From NCBI GenBank assembly GCA_028876585.1, contig JAGWRL010000369.1:1-10856 (forward strand): a stretch of 10,856 nt of DNA. Reading direction: 5' to 3'. The notes beneath the pieces are model-generated. The model searched no databases. It had not been told where the DNA came from and saw only the letters and a program-made list of their open reading frames with translations. This DNA is from Pseudomonadota bacterium. GTDB lineage: Bacteria > Pseudomonadota > Alphaproteobacteria > Rhizobiales > Beijerinckiaceae. Of this stretch, positions 8,401 through 10,856 are shown in pieces. Every line of letters starts with the position of its first letter. Positions within the stretch are counted from its first letter, which is position 1. Made by a program: the position numbers and the translations under genes.

Positions 8401-10663
8401 CGCCGATCAGCGCCGCTTTCGCGCGCACTGGCAGCGTCAGCGTGCGCTCGACGGTGCGGCCGCCGGATTCGGCGACGTCGACGATGATCTTCGCCTCCAG
8501 CGGCTTGATCGCGTCGCCCTCGGGCAGTTCGATGGAGAGATCGGCGTGGCCCTTGGCGTCGGTCTGCGCCTTGTCGGGGAACTGCACTTCGACGGGATCG
8601 AATTGTTGGTCAACCAGACCGGCGACGAAGCCGGGATGGCCGGGCAATTCGGCGCCGTCGACCGCCTTCAGCCGGATCGCGCCGGTGACGTCGAGCCCGG
8701 CCGCCGGCGCGCCGTAGAGAAAGCGCGCGTCGAGCGCGACCGGGATCGGCTCGCCCGGCGCGGCGAAGGCGACGGCGGGCTTTAGTTGATAGTCGAGCCG
8801 CTCGGGCACATAATCTTCGAGCAGGAATTGCGTGTGGCCGATCGCCGGCGCCTTGGGATCGGCGAAGGCGTCGATCGACCATGTGCCCGCCATCGATTCG
8901 CTCGCCAGCGCCAGCGCGAAGCCGCGCCCGCCCAGGCCCTGATCGTCGACGCTGGCGCGCTTGTATTCGACGCCGTCCGGCCGTTTGACCACTAGCGTCA
9001 CCGCCACGCCCGGCCTCGCCGCGCCCCCGGCGTCGCGCAGCAATGCGGCGACGTAGACCGTCTCGCCGGAACGGTAGACGCCGCGCTCGGTGTAGAGAAA
9101 CGCGTCGAGCGCCGCCGGCGCGTCGCGCCCCGCTACGCCGCGATCGGTCAGGTCGAAAGGGCTTTGGGTGAGACTGAGGAAACCGTAATCGTCGCCGAGC
9201 GCGGCGATCAACACGCCGGGCGCGAGGCCGCCGGTTCCGCGCGCCAGGCCGGGGTCGAAATCGACGCGGCCGTCCGGGCCGGTGGTCTTGGTCGCCAGCA
9301 CTTCGTTGTTGCGCGCGACGAGGCGCAATTCGACGCCGGCCAGCGGCGCCGCGGTGCTGAGCGAACGCGCCAGGGCGTGGATTCCATCAGCGCCGGTCAG
9401 CGTCGTCAGGCCGAGGTCGGAGATCACCATCCATTGCGTCGCCAGTTGATCGACGCTCTCCGCCTCGGCGCCGGCAGGCTTCGCCGGCGTCCATGGCCTG
9501 GCGGTGATGAGATAGAGGCCGGGCTGCAATGTGCCGACCGCGGAAGCGAGCGGAAAATCGGTGACGACGTCTTTGTTGAGTTCGGCGGCGACGTCCATCG
9601 CGCCGCTCCACACTTTCGCGCCGTCCTGCGATTCGATGTCGCTGGCGCGGGCGCTGGAGATCGGCTTGAGGAAATCGTCATGCGCGATCTGCGCCATCAG
9701 ATTGCGGTCGCCGACGCGGTAGACCTCGACCGCGACCTTCGACGCGTTGACCGTGGTCAGCGGCGCGCCGAGTTGGCCCAGGCGCGGCAGCACGTAGGAA
9801 CGGCCGGCGAAATGCGCCTGCGGCGAACGGTCTTTGACATAGATCTCGTAGTCGGCGTTGGTGAGCAGGCTCTCGCCGACCGTCGAGGGCAGGCCCTGGC
9901 GGATCACGATGGCGTAGCGCTCGCCGTGTTTGAGGCCCTCGACGCAAAGCTGCTGGTCTTCGTTGGAGATCGCCGCGTTGGTCGCGCCGGCCACGGCGAC
10001 ATAGGGGGTGAAATCGGTCTTGCGCGCCAGCGGGTCGGAGAAGTTGAAACAGACGCGCGGATTGGCGGATTCGTTGTCGACCTTGTAATCGAGGATGCGG
10101 AAGCCGTGTTTCAGGCGCAGGTCTTCGTAGATCGCGCGCGCGTCGGCGTCGTCCTTGCGCTCCAGGCTGGCGTGATAGGCGTCGAGCGCGATGCGCCAGG
10201 ATTCGTTGCGCGCTTCGAGATTGCCGAGCGCGGCCAGCGCTTCGGCCTGCGCGGGCGCGCTTTTGGCGTTCTGATAGGCGGCGTAGGCGGCCAGCGTGGC
10301 GCGGCTGACGATGTCGTAGCGCCCGTCCGCCTTGGCGTCGTCGGCGGCCTGTCCGAGCCGCGCCAAGGCGAGCCAGGGGCCGGCCTCCTTCGGCGCCGCC
10401 GCGATCGCCGCGCCCAGTAGCGCCGCCGCGTCCTTATAGTTGGAGGCGGTCGTGGAGGCGGCGGCGTCCTTCACCAGTTGTTCGGCGTTGCGGCCTTTGA
10501 GGCGCGCGCCGATCTTGGCTGTTTCCTTGCGCAAAGTCTCGGTCAGGCGCACCACGTCGCTGGCGAGGTCTTCGCGGGCGAACGGCTTCACTTCCGCCGC
10601 GATGGCGCCAAGGCCGCCGAGCAGAAACATGAGACCGAGCGCAAGGCGAAGCATTTTCGTCAT
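5432..10663 (-). CDS. Bacterial alpha-2-macroglobulin, thioester type (YfhM-like protease trap)
   Basis: The protein has 1743 residues and is predicted to be periplasmic. Proteins of this family trap proteases: cleavage of a bait region lets a Cys-Gln thioester bond covalently to the attacker. Residues 1-23 form a signal peptide with an Ala-Ile-Ala-Ala cleavage region and no lipobox cysteine. Residues 58-184 are helical and TPR-like; beta-rich macroglobulin domains follow. YTERGVYRSGETV (524-536) matches the family A2M_N signature. The bait region is about 1043-1086 and glycine-rich. PYGCSEQ carries the thioester (Cys1292, codon 6788-6790), followed by the helical thioester domain to about 1570. 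A C-terminal MG10-like domain ends with EDMYRPERF. Only three cysteines occur (205, 240, 1292). An ATG at 10747 in the same frame would add 28 residues, but the start at 10663 has a good ribosome site and begins the signal peptide. It overlaps pbpC, its classic partner. Confidence 0.95.
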   Translation of the reverse strand: MTKMLRLALGLMFLLGGLGAIAAEVKPFAREDLASDVVRLTETLRKETAKIGARLKGRNAEQLVKDAAASTTASNYKDAAALLGAAIAAAPKEAGPWLALARLGQAADDAKADGRYDIVSRATLAAYAAYQNAKSAPAQAEALAALGNLEARNESWRIALDAYHASLERKDDADARAIYEDLRLKHGFRILDYKVDNESANPRVCFNFSDPLARKTDFTPYVAVAGATNAAISNEDQQLCVEGLKHGERYAIVIRQGLPSTVGESLLTNADYEIYVKDRSPQAHFAGRSYVLPRLGQLGAPLTTVNASKVAVEVYRVGDRNLMAQIAHDDFLKPISSARASDIESQDGAKVWSGAMDVAAELNKDVVTDFPLASAVGTLQPGLYLITARPWTPAKPAGAEAESVDQLATQWMVISDLGLTTLTGADGIHALARSLSTAAPLAGVELRLVARNNEVLATKTTGPDGRVDFDPGLARGTGGLAPGVLIAALGDDYGFLSLTQSPFDLTDRGVAGRDAPAALDAFLYTERGVYRSGETVYVAALLRDAGGAARPGVAVTLVVKRPDGVEYKRASVDDQGLGGRGFALALASESMAGTWSIDAFADPKAPAIGHTQFLLEDYVPERLDYQLKPAVAFAAPGEPIPVALDARFLYGAPAAGLDVTGAIRLKAVDGAELPGHPGFVAGLVDQQFDPVEVQFPDKAQTDAKGHADLSIELPEGDAIKPLEAKIIVDVAESGGRTVERTLTLPVRAKAALIGVKKDFGDDLSAGEAATFDAIAVAPDGATLARRNVSWALYKLDNDYQWFNVDGRWNFEPVSSSRKLADGALDIAADAPTKFAARVGWGKHRLDVKTAEGEMTSFTFDVGWSGTASADTPDNATVTLDKANYASGESARLSINSRFAGKAVIALVGDRLERLIDIDLKQGDNVVPFAVGADWGAGAYAVAITQRPLDVSQKRMPARAMGVAWFRIDEAAHKLDVSISAPDKTRPRQSVKIPVRLAGLKPGEEARVTVAAVDIGILNLTHFKTPDPSGYFFGQRKLALDVRDLYGYLINGMEGVAGALHVGGDGGGNLEGNLPTQAPLALFSGVVKVGADGTAEVPFDLPSFNGAVRVTAIAWTEKRVGAASADMIVRDPVVVTASLPRFLNIGDRSRLQFDIDNVEGEAGDYKLSLDIHGPLAAQADALTRTIKLAAHEKTKVTIALEANGVGKAALDLDVTGPGFSAPQTFAIGVESGTPDIYARKVSDLAAGASIKIDDSALQPFVPGTAALSLSVSPFGAIDAPAVLQALDRYPYGCSEQIVSRAMPLLYANRLASAEHLAIDPDLDGRVKAAIDKQMTRQGANGAFGLWAADSGDDDLWLDAFVTDFLTRARERSFAVPQIGFDNALDHLRNIAVNANDAGGASGEPLAYALYVLARNGRPVIGDLRYLADTKLDLFKTPLSRAQVAGALAMLGDRSRAARVFEAALSLLEATKDAHVSRPDYGSKLRDAAAVLALVAEARLGADALARASAVVDAARAATDWTSTQENNWLALAAEALAEQQPKDALTLDGQPVKGALYRRWQAYAVGAELASLANNGDAPLKLVTTSAGAPLEPQPAAAQGYQIERQFYSLDGKPIELKSLTQNSRVVVVLKITETEAKYAKLLIVDRLPAGLEIDNPALFDSGSTEAFAWLKRDIEPVHVEYRDDRFVAAVDRDAGQSAFFSLAYVARATTPGHYVLPAATAEDMYRPERFGRTAFGEVEVKAK

Positions 10664-10666
10664 GTT

Positions 10667-10674
10667 TCCTCTCC
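10667..10674 (-). promoter_or_regulatory. Ribosome binding site that fixes the macroglobulin start
   Basis: Read on the minus strand, GGAGAGGA ends 3 nt before the ATG at 10663, with GGAG itself 7 nt away. It directly precedes the signal peptide, so this start is preferred over the in-frame ATG at 10747. Confidence 0.7.
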
Positions 10675-10709
10675 GGAGGTCGCGCGCGGCGTGGGCTTGC
10701 TCTATCCTT

Positions 10710-10730
10710 GGCGCGTCGTGCGACGGCGCC
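10710..10730. repeat. Inverted repeat in the divergent promoter region
   Basis: GGCGCGTCG (10710-10718) pairs with CGACGGCGCC (10721-10730) with one bulged G and a very small central loop (TG, or GTGC if the innermost pair opens). A second imperfect dyad, CTTGATCCAAG (10730-10740), abuts it. An operator or a leader hairpin of the macroglobulin transcript is possible. In DNA this rich in G and C it could also be chance. Confidence 0.35.
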
Positions 10731-10762
10731 TTGATCCAAGTTAACACGTAGCGCGGCGGGCC

Positions 10763-10770
10763 GGGGAGGG
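10763..10770 (+). promoter_or_regulatory. Ribosome binding site of the right-edge gene
   Basis: GGGGAGGG lies 4 nt before the GTG at 10775 and is close to an ideal Shine-Dalgarno sequence. Together with the following signal peptide it shows that a real gene starts here. Confidence 0.65.
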
Positions 10771-10774
10771 TCGG

Positions 10775-10856
10775 GTGAAGAAAACGTCATTGCGGCGCGT
10801 TTTTGCGCTGGCGCTGCTGGCCGCCGCGCCCGCGCAGGCGCTCGACGCCCCGCCGC
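10775..10856 (+). CDS. Start of an unidentified exported protein (3' end outside the window)
   Basis: From the GTG at 10775 the frame is open to the window edge, giving 27 codons. The peptide begins MKKTSLRRVF, then has a hydrophobic run ALALLAAA and a PAQA stop before LDAPP. That is a basic n-region, an h-region and an Ala-x-Ala site, so it is a classical Sec signal peptide probably cut after AQA. There is no lipobox cysteine. A strong ribosome site (10763-10770) supports the start. The mature part is not visible, so no function can be given. Its position divergent from the macroglobulin-pbpC operon places it in the cell envelope or periplasm and makes a linked role possible. The start is fairly sure; everything downstream is unknown. 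Confidence 0.75.
   Translation, partial: MKKTSLRRVFALALLAAAPAQALDAPP

Larger units (their letters stand above)
10664..10774. promoter_or_regulatory. Divergent intergenic region of the macroglobulin-pbpC operon and the right-edge gene
   Basis: These 111 nt must hold the start signals for at least the minus-strand operon and probably for the plus-strand gene. They contain a stem-loop or dyad at 10710-10730 and a smaller dyad CTTG-ATC-CAAG at 10730-10740. I could not assign a convincing sigma-70 -35/-10 pair on either strand. The short, shared region suggests the two transcription units may be co-regulated; this is inference. Confidence 0.5.

Noticed and set aside
9164..10420. 418-codon open frame antisense to the 5' half of the macroglobulin gene
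   Set aside because: Same signs of a GC-driven shadow; the minus strand has the signal peptide and family motifs.
10664..10747. 28-residue N-terminal extension of the macroglobulin from an ATG at 10747
   Set aside because: It would bury the signal peptide behind a charged, non-hydrophobic stretch. The ATG at 10663 has a good ribosome site and begins the signal peptide.

Overview
The window is GC-rich (roughly two thirds G+C), tightly packed chromosomal DNA. It most likely comes from an alphaproteobacterium, perhaps of the Hyphomicrobiales. This rests on the G+C content, on the short insert of DnaB between Walker A and the FFSLEMS motif (typical of alphaproteobacterial DnaB), and on the style of the alpha-2-macroglobulin and PBP1C proteins. 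No genus can be named from this sequence alone. I see no rRNA, tRNA, CRISPR array, insertion sequence, integrase or phage gene.

Left part, plus strand (1-3365): the 3' nine tenths of glmU (UDP-GlcNAc synthesis), then a small membrane protein of the isoprenylcysteine methyltransferase-like family that starts 3 nt after the glmU stop. A 206-nt non-coding gap holds short hairpins, and the replicative helicase gene dnaB follows. Right part, minus strand (10663-3372): a two-gene operon. The first gene encodes a 1743-residue bacterial alpha-2-macroglobulin with an intact thioester motif (CSEQ). The second is pbpC, encoding penicillin-binding protein 1C, and the two overlap by 4 nt (GTGA). dnaB and pbpC converge with only 6 nt between their stop codons. 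At the right edge a new plus-strand gene begins at 10775 with a strong Shine-Dalgarno site and a clear signal peptide. It diverges from the macroglobulin gene across a 111-nt region and runs out of the window.

How the genes fit together: GlmU supplies UDP-GlcNAc for peptidoglycan and lipopolysaccharide, and PBP1C polymerises and cross-links peptidoglycan in the periplasm. The macroglobulin is thought to trap foreign proteases in the same compartment. The macroglobulin-pbpC pair is a known bacterial module, proposed to couple protease defence with wall repair. The least described elements are the macroglobulin's TPR-like N-terminal region, its apparent lack of a lipoprotein anchor, its three-cysteine layout, its bait region without Lys or Arg, and the unidentified divergent exported protein. 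I did not find evidence for a wholly new system.
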